The notes below the pieces were generated by a model. The model was not told the DNA's origin. It ran no database searches and saw only the letters and a list, made by a program, of their open reading frames with translations. From contig JAYKKR010000011.1 of NCBI GenBank assembly GCA_036971615.1, positions 62,001 through 126,000 of the forward strand: a stretch of 64,000 nt of DNA, given 5' to 3'. Made by a program: the position numbers and the translations under genes. The DNA is from Amyloporia xantha. Its lineage: Eukaryota > Basidiomycota > Agaricomycetes > Polyporales > Adustoporiaceae. Shown piece after piece: positions 9,530 through 22,200 of the stretch (the first letter of the stretch is position 1; each line of letters opens with the position of its first letter).

Positions 9530-12500
9530 CGCGTGCAGAACGGAGACGACACTATGCTCTGGCGCTGTCCGTGATCGCGAATCACGCGTTTCGACGAGGA
9601 GCGGCGTGCAACGCTCGCCTCAACGTGTTCGCGAGGGAGGGAGGGCAATTACCTATGTGGAATGGTAACTCTTTATGTATGTATGTACCATTCACTACCA
9701 TCTTTCAATACATGAGAGCCGTTAGAATGGTCATGTTACTAACGGGAAATGTGACGGGATGAACGCGAGCGCATCCGGCGACGGCCGTGGTACGCCTCAG
9801 CAACAACGCGAACGGCGTCCGCCCTCATCCGTGTGTCTCGTGTCCTGAGGGCCGAAACTGTTCCCCGAGACTGCTCGCGAGTGCGGTGAGTTTGCCCCAG
9901 CGTCTCAGCGCTGCACGCGCAGTAGAGAACTAGCGCGATCGGACAGCGGGCGTGGAGGGCTCTGCATACGAAGAACATTAGCTCTGCGCAATGTGAGTGA
10001 GTACAGTGCTCACCACTTACCTTACACAGCGAGAGTCTCGTCCAGCGCGCGCAGCAAATTCGACACCTGATCGGTCGACAAGGACGATGAACTCAAGAAG
10101 AAACTTACGGGAACGAGCGAGGACCGGGGGCAGCACAGCGAGCGGCGGAACATATCGTGTCATAATTGATATGTATTCTCGACTCTACCCAATACATCAC
10201 ATATGCGCAGCGCGACGGACCGCAATCGCACTCTACATGCCAGCACGCCGTCCAGCTCCGTGCAGCGCAGTCGTCTACGACTACCAATGAATCCAGCACC
10301 GGCACGCACGCGAATGCACCCAGCACACCGCGATCACTCGGACTCCCCGGTATCCGGCTGACATGTGCATACTACGCCCGGCAGACTTTACCTCCCACTG
10401 GCACGTGTGCTACAGCCAGTGTGACCAGCACCCGACAGTCCCCAACTCACATGCGCGAGCCGTGGACAACACTCGGACTCGCCGTCCAAATGCTCGGACA
10501 ACGGCTGGCCCATCATCCAACGTCCGTTGCGCGCGCAGAGAGGATGCACCTCTGTGCTCTTGCGCTGTCCGCTCCGTTCCGTTCGAGCTCGCAAATGGCG
10601 TGTTTCGACAACGCCCGCCGCGCAGGACGCGCCCCAGAGTGCTCGCTGGCAGCGCAGCGAAAGTCGTATGGACGGATGAGGGCGGAGGGCATGTACACAC
10701 GTGGGATAGTCACTATCTATGTATGTATCATCCGCTAGCATCCTTCAATGCATGGGAGCCGTCCGATTGAACATGTACTGATCGGGAACTTGTCAGGGTG
10801 AACGCGAGCGCACCCGTTTACGGCTGTGATCTGCATCAGCGGCGACGCGCGCAGCGTTCCCCCCAGTTCGCGTGTCTCGCGTACTGGACCGACGTCGTCT
10901 CCCCGAGCCTGCTCGCGGTGGACGGCAGCGAGAGAGAGCGGGACGTTCGTCCCCGTGCTGACCGCGCGGTAGCGAATTGGCGCGATCAAACAGTGCGCGT
11001 GGTTGGTCCTGCGTACAAAGAGCGTTAGCTCTGCGCAATAAAAGTGGACTCAGTACTCACCACTTACCTCACACAGCGACGGGCTCGTCAGCGCGTGCAC
11101 TGCCAGCGAATCCAACGGCTACCTCGTCGGCCGACCAGAACGATAGACGAACCAAAAAACTTACGGGAACCGGCGAGCACCGACGGCGGCGCAGCGACCA
11201 GCGGAACGACCGACGAGGGCAAGGCGAGCAGCTCAAACAGTCCCGGGGAGGCGGAACACGAGGGGAAGAGGAGACGATACTGACCTACCTCCATCCACAC
11301 CCATCCTTTTATCCTCCTCCCGCCATGCCTTCTCACGCCATATCATCCCCGTCTCCCTGCCGGCATCCCAGATTCTCGCCTCGCAGACCCTAGCGTCCGA
11401 TGTACGCGTCAACCGGATGCCAAGGCTGTGGACAATGTGTGTCCCCATCCCCGCATCCGATCCTCTTACGCGAAATGAGCGCGCTCGCGAGCTTCGCCGT
11501 GGAAACGTCTATGCGCGCGTTGCGAAGCGTGACTGATGGGATGACGAACACGTCGGTAGCGCGGGCCCGTTGGTGATGCGCTTGGCGGGATGTTCTAGGA
11601 AGGAGGGTAGGAGGAGGATGCGGAGCGGATCAGCGAACGGCCCGTCATATTCGCTCCGTTCGTCCAGCCCTGCGCAGACAGATCAGCGCGGGCTCGGATG
11701 CTTCAACAAGCTATGTGTCCGGTCAGTGCGCGCGCGAACAGCGAAGCACTCACCCGGGCATACTGTATGCAATTCCTGCCAGTACGTCGCTGAACAGCTC
11801 GGATTTAGCAGCGTCCGTCCACCGTGCTAGCAACGCGGTGAGTTCCCCGCTCAGCCCGTCCATCCAGGTCACTGAATTGGTGACAGCGGCGGCTCGGGAT
11901 GACATACTGAAACGGAAGAAGATCAGTATTTTAATGTTCCTACCATTGACAGCTTCCGCAACCGATCATCCACGCGCGAAGCGGCTTTACGCGCATCGGA
12001 TGAACTCGCCGTTCTCCCGGCCAAGGTGTCGCGTTGTCCGCGGAAGGTACGGCAGTCCTCGTCCATTACATACCATCGCCCTGTCTCGCTAACCATGCGC
12101 AGTGCAGTCGAACTGTCTTTGCGCAGGCTAGCCCCCGTGTACGTACTAGTAGCTCTCACAGTTGTCTAACGAAACGGCGTGATGACTACGAGCTGTGAGC
12201 TGAGAGTCAAGCAACACACAGCCTGAGCTTACGGATAGACGACGTACCTGCTGGAGAAGGCGGCAGATGGTTTCTGAATACGACAGGCAGGCGAAGCAAG
12301 CCGTCATCCCGCAAGAAGTCTGGGGACCATACGACAGGCAGACCGAATGTCACGGCAGTGAGGAACACTGCCTCCGAGTAGACATTCGGACAATCAGAAG
12401 GAGAAGAATACGTACGTGTGTGTTGAAACGCGGCGAAGCTATATCCGAAATCAGTGTGATCGAGCGCTGACCCGGTACCGAATGTATTGTGTATGTGTTC

Positions 12501-15473
12501 TCAGTGTTCGTTTCTAGTCGTCGAGATATTCACTGCTTCGAGCTCAGCAAAAGTGCAGCCTGGCCCGCATAACGAAGAATGCTGTTCATTATGCTGTAGA
12601 AATACACAGGTAGAAAACAACAGCAGCATTCGGGAACGATTGAATCCCGGGCCGTCTAATGAACGAGCGTACATTATGATATTTTCGACTTCAGACGTTG
12701 ATATATTGGTTTGCTCGGAACCTGCATTGGGATGGGATGTTGCCGCTACGGAAAGATGACTGCACACCGGTTGCCAGTGGGCCAGTTAGGGTAGTGGACT
12801 CCCAGAAAAGCATTCTGAGATGGTCTGGTTCACAGTTTCAGAACAGGAGTCCTAATCGCCGTGGTGACCTCCCGGCGTAGAGAATGCCATGAGTTCGGGG
12901 AATATACCATCGGCATCCAAGTAGGTATCTACACTGTACTGTGGTATAGCAAATACAGACTCGGAGAATTTTTCTCGAGTGCAATTTGAAAGCTAAACTA
13001 ATTGAAGCTGTCGAGGAATGGATCCGGAGTCGACACGCAGCAGAACTTGAAGGTGGAAGGCCGAAGATGAGGTCGACTTGCTGAGAGACTACAGAGGTAT
13101 GTGAGTGCTTATATTAGCAACAGGTTATTATGATCCATATTCAAATGGACGATGGTCTTGAGTGCGAGAGGACATATACTTGAGATTGAGAATGGACGGC
13201 ACCCGAGTCGAGATTGTGGCTGAAGCGTCTCTCTCGAAATCTTGTCGATCGCTCTTCTCATCTGTTCTTGTGTGCCGCCCCGCGTCAAACATTTGAATCC
13301 TCGTTCTTTCTGCACAGCACGCTACGACCCTCTAAACACTGCTCGCTAAAGTCTGGAACTCCTGCTCAGTACTATCCATTGAAAATCGCCTTCCGAGTCT
13401 TCTTCCCATTACTTCAATCGCCTTAAACTGCCATCTCCCTAGATGTATGTAGACTCGGAACTCAGGCTGCATGCCGGGATGCATCTCTGTCCTTCCCGCT
13501 GTCCATGCTCTCACTCAACCCCTCGCTCCTTGCCACTCTAAACTTGTCCGCTGGCCCGCGTATTGACCGTCCACCGCTCCTTACACAGTATCACCGGGCC
13601 CTTATCTTGTAGCCTATCCCCCGAGCTGCGTTCAAAGCTTCCGCTGCGTGGCAGTCGGGCAGGCCGGCATGTATGTACTACCTAAAGTACCAACACTGAG
13701 TATATACCATATTGTATTGCCAGTGTACATTGGGTAGACAACGACAGACATACCATGTCTGCAGCATCTTTACCTTTGGGGACATTCAATGGACAACACA
13801 TGTAGCTACTGGTACGAGAATGCATACGGTGTGCGTGATGTCTATCTCGATTCTCCGCCACCATAGAATCACAAATTACATACTGTACCGGATGACTCCG
13901 CTAATATGATCGGGTGCTTCGGTGGTCTTGCTTGTATGTACAAGCCAAGCAGATGGGGCCAAAGGCCTGAATCAAAGCTACGCGACAGATGGAACTTGCC
14001 GGCTGCAGGCCATATATATATACTGCCACTGACGCTCAGTACATGTTGCAACTTCCCCAGTATCCCACCTTTATGCACGTCCATTGTACAAGAGCCGCTA
14101 GCGAGACATACGCAATTCCTGTTCATGTCGCAGTACCCACAATTCATCAGAAGTGGATGTCTGAACAGTGGACAGCCTGACAGCAATGACTTACATTCCA
14201 GGGTTAACTGTCATTTTGCGGTCACAGTGAGTTCCGAGAGGCCGCCTCTGAACGTTCCAATTCATCTTACATAAACTTCCAGCCACAGCGTGTTGGTGGA
14301 ACATAAGTGAAAGCAAACTGATCTATTGTAGCTCGCAAGGAATGGATGGGTCACTAAGATTGGACTACACACAGGATCAAGGTCGGTGTGTGCATGTTCT
14401 GAGGTACTTGTATAGAGGCTGATGTTGCGACATCAGTGATCACTCAATCAGAACGGTCCAAGGCAGACTCCAGTGGGCCCCAGAGTGTGCACTGTAGAGG
14501 GGCAGTTTGCGAATCGAGGTTCGATGCAAGCCGTGCTCACCCGAACGAGCAAGTGGACAGCCATCTTTGCTATCGGACAGCACAGACTCGGACTGCTTTT
14601 GGTGAGTCGAGTTCTAGTGCAGCTGTCCACCGGACGATGTTGATGTCGACAGAAGGGCAGCTGGACGAGTGAATGGATGAGGGACTGGACGGACGAGCGG
14701 ATGAAGCACAAGATGAAGGCTGGACGAGCGGACGAGCGGCTGGGGGAGCAACCGGATGAGCAGGCAGATGAACGGCTAGTCGAGCCGTCGGGCAGCTGGG
14801 CAATGGGCATTTGACTGGACGAGCAGATGAGTGGCTGGACGAGAAACGCAAGAAGCCAGCGAGACAAGTAAGCGGACGGGCGGGCAGACGAACGTCGGGA
14901 TGAGCAACCGGACGGCTGACTGTCCGTAGGGCTGTGCAGAGACAGACGGTTTCGGGAGGGGTTTGGGTGCCGTCACACGGATTTCTAGGTAAGTTATTTC
15001 AGTGATTCCGAGCAAAAGGGGGCTCACGCGACGCGGACGGAACGGCAGGAATGAGATATATTTGAGTAGGGAGGAACCGAGCTACTTGCTGGTGAGCGGG
15101 TGGCCGGGAGACGAAACGCGCGCGATTTGGCGGGGAGAGAGTGGCGGGATTAGTAGCAGGGGTGGGGTGTGTATGCGGTGTTTGTCGTCGACGTGCTTAC
15201 CTGTAGAGCGCGAGTACGAGCTGTGCCGTGAAATGGGCTCCGGGAGCCCGGGAGAGGTCTGTCCCTTCTACTGGCTGGGAAGAGGGGCAGGGACCTCTAC
15301 CGGCTAGAGCTCTGCTACCCACTAAGACAGCTAACCCTCTACTTCCTATGAAGGCATCTGTATCCTCTACTACCTACAAAGACGGCAGTCTCTCGAATTA
15401 ACGGTGGACACTTTTCGTCCTGCAGTACTTGGAGCTGTCGAAGGATTAGCAATAGGCGCCCGTGAAGACGAAG
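9530..15473 (+). repeat. Element E, copy 2
   Basis: Second copy in the left array, nearly identical to copy 1 until about 14,840 and clearly different after that. It joins the ABC fragment on its left and a fragment of the acidic-protein gene plus the MIC26 promoter on its right, as in copy 1. Confidence 0.75.
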
Positions 15474-15482
15474 ACGTCACCC

Positions 15483-15543
15483 CGATCGCCGCCCACATCT
15501 GACTCTGTTCCCCACCTGCCGCTCTGAGCCTCACCATGCTCTA
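15483..15543 (+). pseudogene. Fragment of acidic-protein gene next to MIC26 promoter, copy 3
   Basis: Same 61-bp fragment of intron 1 and exon 2 of the acidic-protein gene, 70 bp upstream of the start codon of MIC26 copy 3. It is on the same strand as MIC26. Confidence 0.75.
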
Positions 15544-15612
15544 TGCGGGATACGGCGGTCGTGTCTGCTGCCAGAGCCCACTGAAGATCCTGTTCGTACA
15601 CTCCTAGCGTGC

Positions 15613-16620
15613 ATGCTACGATTACTCGCGGTATGTTCTCCCTGTCCTCGAGCGAAACATATCTTCTAACGATATCGCAGCAACGCAGGTCCGCCCTGCT
15701 CACCGCCGCGGCGGTCGCGGTCCACGAAGTCTCCAGGGAAAAGGTACGTCCACCACCAGGCTAGCCCGAGCGAGCTCACACCACGGGCCTCTCTGCCCAG
15801 CTGCCCATATATCCCACCCGGGAGCCCGACATCCTCCTCCTCGAGACGCCCTCCGAGCTTGAGAAGCAGATCGGCGTCGCGCGGAGGGCGGTCACCGCGA
15901 GCTACTTGGATGCGCGTGCGCAGGTGCAGGGTGTCGTTTCGAAGTGGATCGGCGTCGAGCACGCCGTAGAGAGTACGTCCCGACTATTTTCTGTACCGAG
16001 TCCACCGACTTAACTCACCCGCCTCACGCTCAGACCGAGTCAAATCGCTCATCGCCCCCGACGAGCCGCTCACCCCCGGCCTGCTCTACGTCGGCGTCGC
16101 GACCCTCACCGGCTCCGTGCTCGCCCGCAACCGCAGCATCGCCGCCCGGCTCTTCCTCCCGCCCACGCTCCTCCTGCTCTCGCTGAACCACTTCCTCCCC
16201 AAGACGACGCACAACGTCTCCGCGTACTTCGGCGCTCTCGAGGAGACGTACTTCCCGACGTTCGCGGAGAAGCACGAGATCGCCAACCAGCACACGGCGA
16301 TGACGTGGGCGCGCATCAAGGAGGCGACGCAGAGCGGGCGGGATACGCTCGCGAGCGGCGTGGAGGGCGCGGTGGTGCGTGTGGAGGAGGCGACGGGATT
16401 GAAGCTCAAGGAGACGTTGGGCTGGGGAGAGAAGGTGGTAAAGGCTGTGGAGGGTCAGACGACAGCCGCGGTGAAGAGTATGCAGCAGCAGGTGGAGTCT
16501 GCGACGGACGCTGTTTCGCACAAGGTGGAGGAGGTGAAGGTGGCCGCAGAGCAAAAGACGGCTTCTGCGACCGCGGCGGTGGAGGAAAAAGTAGACGAGC
16601 AGCCTAGACGACTAGTATGA
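15613..16620 (+). CDS. MICOS subunit MIC26/MIC27 (ApoO-like), copy 3
   Basis: Third intact copy, with exons 15613-15630, 15681-15743, 15801-15972 and 16034-16620 and the same intron positions and 279-residue length. Against copy 2, I see two amino-acid changes (Asp to Glu in exon 2, and Ala to Val in the tail). There are also several silent changes, such as the codons spanning the exon 3/4 border, which suggests the protein is under constraint. Its 3' end converges with the complete bL31m gene with 54 bp between stop codons. This is the natural neighbourhood, and I take it to be the ancestral copy. Confidence 0.88.
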
Positions 16621-17270
16621 TATAATAAACATAGCCGTATCGGACTCATTGCGAACGCAGACCGCCATTAATTTTCATGCTTTCGAGCCTTTCCCCGCCT
16701 CTGCCCTTGCCCCAGCCCCTTCACCCGCCTCCGCTTCCGCCTGTAGCCCCTCACCCGCCGCCTCGCTCATCCAGTCAATACCCTGCCCATGTCCCCCCAG
16801 CCCGTCGAACCGCCTATTGAACCTGCCGAGCCTACCCGTCACCACGTCCTCCTCCTCGCTCTCCGCCATCCACTTGGTCGCGTTCCACAGCGGGTTGTTC
16901 GTCGTGTCGCGCGTGAGCCGGATGACCGACCGCGGCGACGTGGTGTAGTGCGTGAACGTCGAGCCGTCCGCGCGGACGACGCGCTGCGGGAACTGCGGCA
17001 CGAACGGCTTGGGCAGTGTCCGCTGCCGGTGCTTCCAGACGTGCGTGCGCCCGTACGGCGAGGAGGACACGCTGCGGGTGTGGGTGAGGGCGATGCTGCA
17101 TGGCGAGAGAGGGCTTTTGGAGGCCGCGCGGGAGCAGCTGGCCAGTGCGGATGCAAGGCTGATCATGATTTTCGTAGAGAGGTTAGAGCGAGCTCGACGG
17201 GATGAGGAGGACGTTGGTGGCAAAGAGCAGGCCGTACTTTTCCCTAAAACGAAGGTCGCCGACTTTTGGA
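15715..17270 (+). repeat. Tandem unit, copy 3 (partial)
   Basis: Homology to copies 1 and 2 runs through the MIC26 gene and the bL31m gene and fades near 17,270, just upstream of bL31m. This copy has the complete bL31m gene, lacks the ABC fragment and lacks element E. It is therefore probably the ancestral locus from which the left array grew. That polarity is inference from completeness. Confidence 0.85.
16675..17166 (-). CDS. Mitochondrial large-subunit ribosomal protein bL31m, complete
   Basis: Nuclear-encoded protein of the mitochondrial ribosomal large subunit (bacterial L31 family; yeast MRPL36 is the counterpart). Single exon, 163 residues, ATG at 17,166 and TGA at 16,675. Residues 1-37 are rich in Ser, Ala and Arg, as expected for a mitochondrial targeting peptide. 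Residues 38-104 hold the conserved core: YGRTHVWK, then PKPFVPQFPQ, RADGSTFTHYTTSPRS, IRLTRDTTNNPLWN. The C-terminal ~35 residues are a low-complexity Ala/Glu/Gly tail. The gene converges on MIC26 copy 3. Two deleted copies lie in the repeat units to the left. Confidence 0.85.
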   Translation of the reverse strand: MISLASALASCSRAASKSPLSPCSIALTHTRSVSSSPYGRTHVWKHRQRTLPKPFVPQFPQRVVRADGSTFTHYTTSPRSVIRLTRDTTNNPLWNATKWMAESEEEDVVTGRLGRFNRRFDGLGGHGQGIDWMSEAAGEGLQAEAEAGEGAGARAEAGKGSKA

Positions 17271-17619
17271 TATTGTCCAACGTCCACCTGTATTTCATCG
17301 AGCATTTTTATTTTTACGCAAATCAATCTCAGCTTGCTAAGTGGCAACTCAGGCAAGTGCTATGAGCATACTCTTTACAATATGTTCACCATGTCTTAAA
17401 TAATCAAAGATATTGTAAGCTACATGGGAGTCACGGGAACCAAATGACTATATCGCATTGAAGCAATTATAATTAGCAGAGTGTACTACGTTACATAGCA
17501 TCCAATATACTGCATCCTGAAAACTCAAAACAGAGGCCAACGACACATGCAATCAGCGTATATGCAATTTTGGCAAAACTAGTACAAGTCATACACACAC
17601 ACCAATCGTACTCCTACCC
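17167..17619. other. Intergenic, bL31m 5' flank to membrane-protein gene 3' end
   Basis: About 450 bp, AT-richer than the genes. It must contain the bL31m promoter (right of 17,166) and the 3' UTR of the gene ending at 17,620. I see no other gene. Confidence 0.5.
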
Positions 17620-18574
17620 TCAATGGCTCTCCGCACCTGGGCGGACAGGGACCTGCGTAATGCCAAACTCTACATTCGGCAACTGGCCGTCCTCGCTCTT
17701 GTGGTACCCCGGCATAGCGACCAAGAACGCGAGCGTGACCTGCTGGTCGCCCGTCGAACCGGATCCTGTCGACTGGCTGGGCGACAGTAACAATGGCGTT
17801 AGCGGGATATCAGGCTGGCCAGCGGCTGCGTTCATGGTTCGAGTTCGAGTTTGGGAAGCTGGCGGTGATGAAGCTGGCCAGATCCGCCGCCACACTCTGT
17901 GCAGCCGGGGGCGCTGCGTCTCCTCGGGAGGAGCACTGAGTTCACGCCCAGGGCCCTCGGTAGTGACGAGGGTGGCGGCTACAGGCTACACCACAAGCCA
18001 TCAGCTACAGCACACTTGTAGCGGGAGCACCAAGACGCACCATTAACTGCCGCCAACTATCCGCCCCGCTCCCCTCGCCCACCCTCTCATAGGTGGGCTG
18101 CCAGTACCGGTGATAGAACGACAGCAGATACGTGTCGTACAGAGTCGGCTTCTCGCCGAACGTGCGGGGGCGCCGGGGCGCGGGCTGGAAGGTGCCGTTC
18201 TGGATGGCCTCTTCGACGAGGCGGCGCTGGCGTCTGCGCAGGAGGTAGGATCGGACGACGATCGCGGCTGAGACGGACAGCAGGAGGACAAGGGTCGCTG
18301 CAGCGGGTGTCAGCCATGGTCATGCGACCGCTCTAATTCTCGGGTGCTAGGCTTGGGGGCGTCGTCGAACAAGATGGAGAACCAGCTTACCGAGGAATGT
18401 ATACACTGAAGAGTAGAGCGCGTTAGCAAGAAAGTCACAAACGGAGACGATCGGCATACAGTACAAGGAGGCAGAGGACGTTAATGTGGATCCACCCGAG
18501 GTGGGGGACGCGGTGGTGGCGGTAGAAGTGGCCGACGCCGTGAAGGAAGCGGTCGTGTCCATGGTCGTCGACAT
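17620..18574 (-). CDS. Single-pass membrane protein of unknown function
   Basis: Four exons on the minus strand: 18574-18460, 18405-18391 (15 nt), 18297-18041 and 17985-17620. They are joined by GT-AG introns whose phases agree and give 250 residues. Residues 1-36 are Ser/Thr/Ala-rich and look extracellular. Residues ~38-61 form one hydrophobic segment (LYLYTFLATLVLLLSVSAAI). An Arg-rich stop-transfer block (LLRRRQRRLVEEAIQNG) follows. Then come a conserved-looking FGEKPTLYDTYL motif, a Pro-rich linker and a C-terminal VTLAFLVAMPGY...LPNVEFGITQVP segment. The pattern matches a family of uncharacterised basidiomycete proteins I have seen described only as hypothetical. Function unknown. Confidence 0.75.
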
Positions 18575-19249
18575 CGTCAGAACATAAGAATGCCTAGAAG
18601 GCTAGGGAAGCGGAGGCCCCGAGCCTGGACACCGTGAGGCAAGCAGCTAGCTACCTCGCGCAGTACACAGGCGATCAGTCGAGATGCGCCGAGTTTCACG
18701 ATGAGCTGCGATTGCCGTTGACTAGTCCAGCGACAGTGCTTGCGTATGCTATAGCCTGCAGCTTGGTAGAAGCAGGTGTAAACGTGAGTGCGGGTAGGAG
18801 TGGGTGCGAACTTGGTGCGAACAGCCTGAGAGAGGCTGCTGCGAACCCGGCAGAATCCACGCACCATAACAGGCTGCTGGTCCGAGTGATAGCGCTCCCA
18901 TGACGGGCTTACACAACCCCCCACCATACTTCTAGCGTAGCTATAGCGCACAAATCGACATTCCATGGCTTCACGAGGGAGACGGTGGCATTCCCAGTCG
19001 GCTCGTTGCACTCAATATATATGCAGCATTACGCCGCCTGAGCACCTTCTAGGCCGCATCAATCCGTGCAATTGCCGTCAGGCACCTGGAAACTGGACCG
19101 TACATAACCCTGCCGTTAGATCAGCTGCATCTCACTCTTGATCCTCGCAGTGCCTAGCAGCCCAGGCTGAAGTGTGAAGTGTGAGGGGGCAGTCAATCTT
19201 ATCATCATATTCCAGGACGCAAACACACAAATCTAATTTAAACCCATTC
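18575..19249. other. Intergenic between membrane-protein gene and ABC transporter 3' end
   Basis: About 675 bp holding the promoter of the minus-strand membrane-protein gene (18,575 upward) and the ABC transporter 3' UTR. Short open frames here have no gene-like features. Confidence 0.5.
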
Positions 19250-22200
19250 CTACTGTAAATCCTTTTCGGCCTTGGCCTTTGCCGCCGCCTCCAACTCTGC
19301 GAATGTCCCGCTCTTCAGGCACATACTACGGAAGATGCCATCCTCCTTTTGGATCAGGTTCAGGGGCGTGTCAAATTCAGCCAGCTCGCCCTTGTCGAGC
19401 ACGATCAGACGGTCATAATCGATGACCGTGCGCAATCGGTGAGCCACTGCAGGATCTCAGGTCAGCTGCTCCCCTACAGTGATGCGAGTGTGAGCGACAC
19501 GTACCGGTAAGTAACATTGAGTCGTTGAACTCTTCTCGGATCGTTGCCTGGATTTTTGCATCGGTCGCGAAATCGATGCTGCTGGTCGCCTCATCCAGCA
19601 CGATGATCGAGCTGCGCCGAAGCAGAGCCCGGGCCATGGCAATGAGCTGCCTTTGACCCTGGGAGAAGTTCGAACCACCAGGCGAGACCTGGGTGTCTAA
19701 CGTGACGGTGGTCTTCGCGTCGGTCTCTGTGACGGTCGTCGAAATAGAGCCCTCCCGACCATCATGCATCGACGCTGGTCGTGACGGCTCGCGAGACGTC
19801 CTCTGGGACGCAAGCTGGCTGTCCGTAAGCATCTGCACACGGTACAGGACGTCAAGACATTCGCTGTCTTCATGTTCACCTGCGATTGGAAAGCCGTTAG
19901 TTCGCATAGAACGAAGGAGATAGTCCGAAAACGGATATCCCGGATATCCCACTTACCGAAGGGATCCAGATTATCACGCAAGGTACCTGAAAACAGCGTC
20001 GCATCCTGCCAGAAGGGATACAGTTCAGAATCGTCCGGTCTTTCTATCCAATACCACTCACTTGTGGAATGAACGTCTGCAGATTCAAAACGTGAGGCGT
20101 TGGTATGACATCATCATTACACGGGACGTACTATTCTGGAGCGCAGATCATGAAGCCCAATCGTCGAAATGTCGATGCCGTCAATGAGAATGCGACCGCT
20201 AGTCGGATCAACCTTTGATGATGTTGCTGTCAGTGCCCGGAATGTTACACTCCACACCAGAGGATGACCTACAAAGCGGAGGATGCTCATGGCCAAGGTC
20301 GATTTTCCACTCCCAGTCCGTCCAAGCAGCCCAACGCGCTCCTTAGCCTTGATCGTGAAGGAGACGTCATGCAACACGGCAGGAAGCTCCGGCGCATACT
20401 TGATCACGAGATTCTCGACGCGGATCATGGCATCCTTGTTAGGACCGGTAGAAGACGGCCAGTACGCGGGCGTACGGTTCGATTCTATAATGGCTGGAGG
20501 CTCCTGAGGAAGGTCCAGATACTCAACTAGACGCTCAACAGAGCTGCAGCAGGGCCGATGCCATGAGTGAAATTTCCTAGAACACTTCGAAAGACGCACT
20601 TGAGATCCAACTCCAACGCAGTCCAGAATCGACATGCCCAATAGACGCTAGTCGTGAAAGCCATCGCAGAAGTGATGCAAATACCAGCAGTACCGGCTTC
20701 GACATAACCTGACAGAGCAAACAGAGTGGTTATAAGGACACCCGTGGCACCTAGCGTGTCGAAGTAGAGCAATAGCCATCTGTTCGTCATCCAGAAAGTG
20801 TACCACATCTAATGAAGGAATGGGTTGAGCGTGCTTCCCGTCAAATGTCGCGAGACTATACTATACCTGAGTGGTGAGGTCAACTTTGGCATAGAGATCG
20901 TCAAGGAAGTTCTGCTCGGAGGAGAAAGCGCGAACGGTGACGATGCCCTCCAATAGCTCGTTGAAGTTGGCGAAAATCGGACTTCTCGAATTTGACTCCA
21001 TGCGCCGGATGTCACGCCCAGTGTTGAGATACCCGACGGCCGCGCGACGGTAGAAGAAGCCAAGAATGGTAGCCGGCACGACGAACAGAGGGAAGACGAC
21101 ACTGCAGGGTCCATAATTTGCGGTGAGCATTCGACGACGTGGTCACACCACTGAGTGACGTACACAACAGTGATAACAGAAGCGGCAAAATTGGCTAATG
21201 CGGTGTTGACAGCTTGCAAAGAGCTTGCGAGCGAAGAATCAACAGTTTCGACATCCTGGACTCACACATTAAGGCTTACGCCAACCATGAGCTCGATACC
21301 GCTTACCTTGCTGAAACGATTCAACATGCGACCTGTTAACCGTCAAAATTAAGTACGAGAAAAAGAAATATGCACAAACAACCCACCCTGAGGGGTCACA
21401 TCATGCCAACGCATAGTCGCCCTGACCACAGTGACTAACAAACGACGGAACAAGATACGGGATGCTCTCAGAGCTCCGGTGTATTGCGTGATGACGCCAC
21501 AAATATTGACCAGTCCAGCGGATAAGGCAATTGCAGTGTAAATGCCAATATAGAAGAACGGACGCTCCTGCGCAGGAGGCCACTCGATAGCAGAACTAAC
21601 ATAAGGTGCGGGTGCGTGCATTTTGTGCGTCAAACGGAGGTTCGAAAGAGTGTCATCCATGATGCTTTCGTGTTCAGGAGTGGCGAACGAGTTGAAGGCA
21701 TACAAAGAGAACGAGGAGTTCGCAGTGCCGTAGGCATCACCCCAGATCTATTAACACGGACACATAGTCAACAGTCGGCAATATCGTTTGGGCAGCGAAA
21801 TGCAATACCTTAATCCAGATCTTTTCTGAAACTCCGAGGACCTGACAGAAATCTAAGGGTTCATGAAAAGGAGACGCAGACAAGGAGACGCACCTGAGTC
21901 AACACGATCAAGAAGAGCAAGATCGCCCACGTCCAATATGATCTATACATCGCAGTGAGCAGTCAACAGAACATGATGAGATGGGATTACGAACGAGGCC
22001 TTCAAATAGGTATTGTAAATAGACCACTTCACGCTCCCCTCCTCCCTCTTCTCATCCTCGATGAGTTTCCTCGGCTTTTTCGCACTCTCGACAGGCTTGG
22101 CATCCTCAGGTTCCGCATCTGCATCCACTTCGGCATTCACACCCTTTTCTACGGCCGCGACCGCTTGTTCTTCTTTCGCAGCTTCGGCATTTTCTTCGTG

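Larger units (their letters stand above)
7865..15714 (+). repeat. Tandem 7.86-kb unit, copy 2
   Basis: Same content and order as copy 1. Visible indels against copy 1 are one extra C near 9,357, loss of a GC dinucleotide near 9,530, one extra G near 14,744, and loss of 14 nt near 15,122 between two copies of a CGCGAT motif. The shift between copies therefore changes from 7,864 to 7,850 along the unit. Confidence 0.95.

Noticed and set aside
16832..17205. Several overlapping frames on both strands over bL31m
   Set aside because: Arg/Pro/Ala-rich shadows of the bL31m core. No independent motif.
18577..19011. 144-codon minus-strand frame between the membrane-protein gene and the transporter
   Set aside because: No motif, Arg/Cys-rich random composition, no supporting introns.
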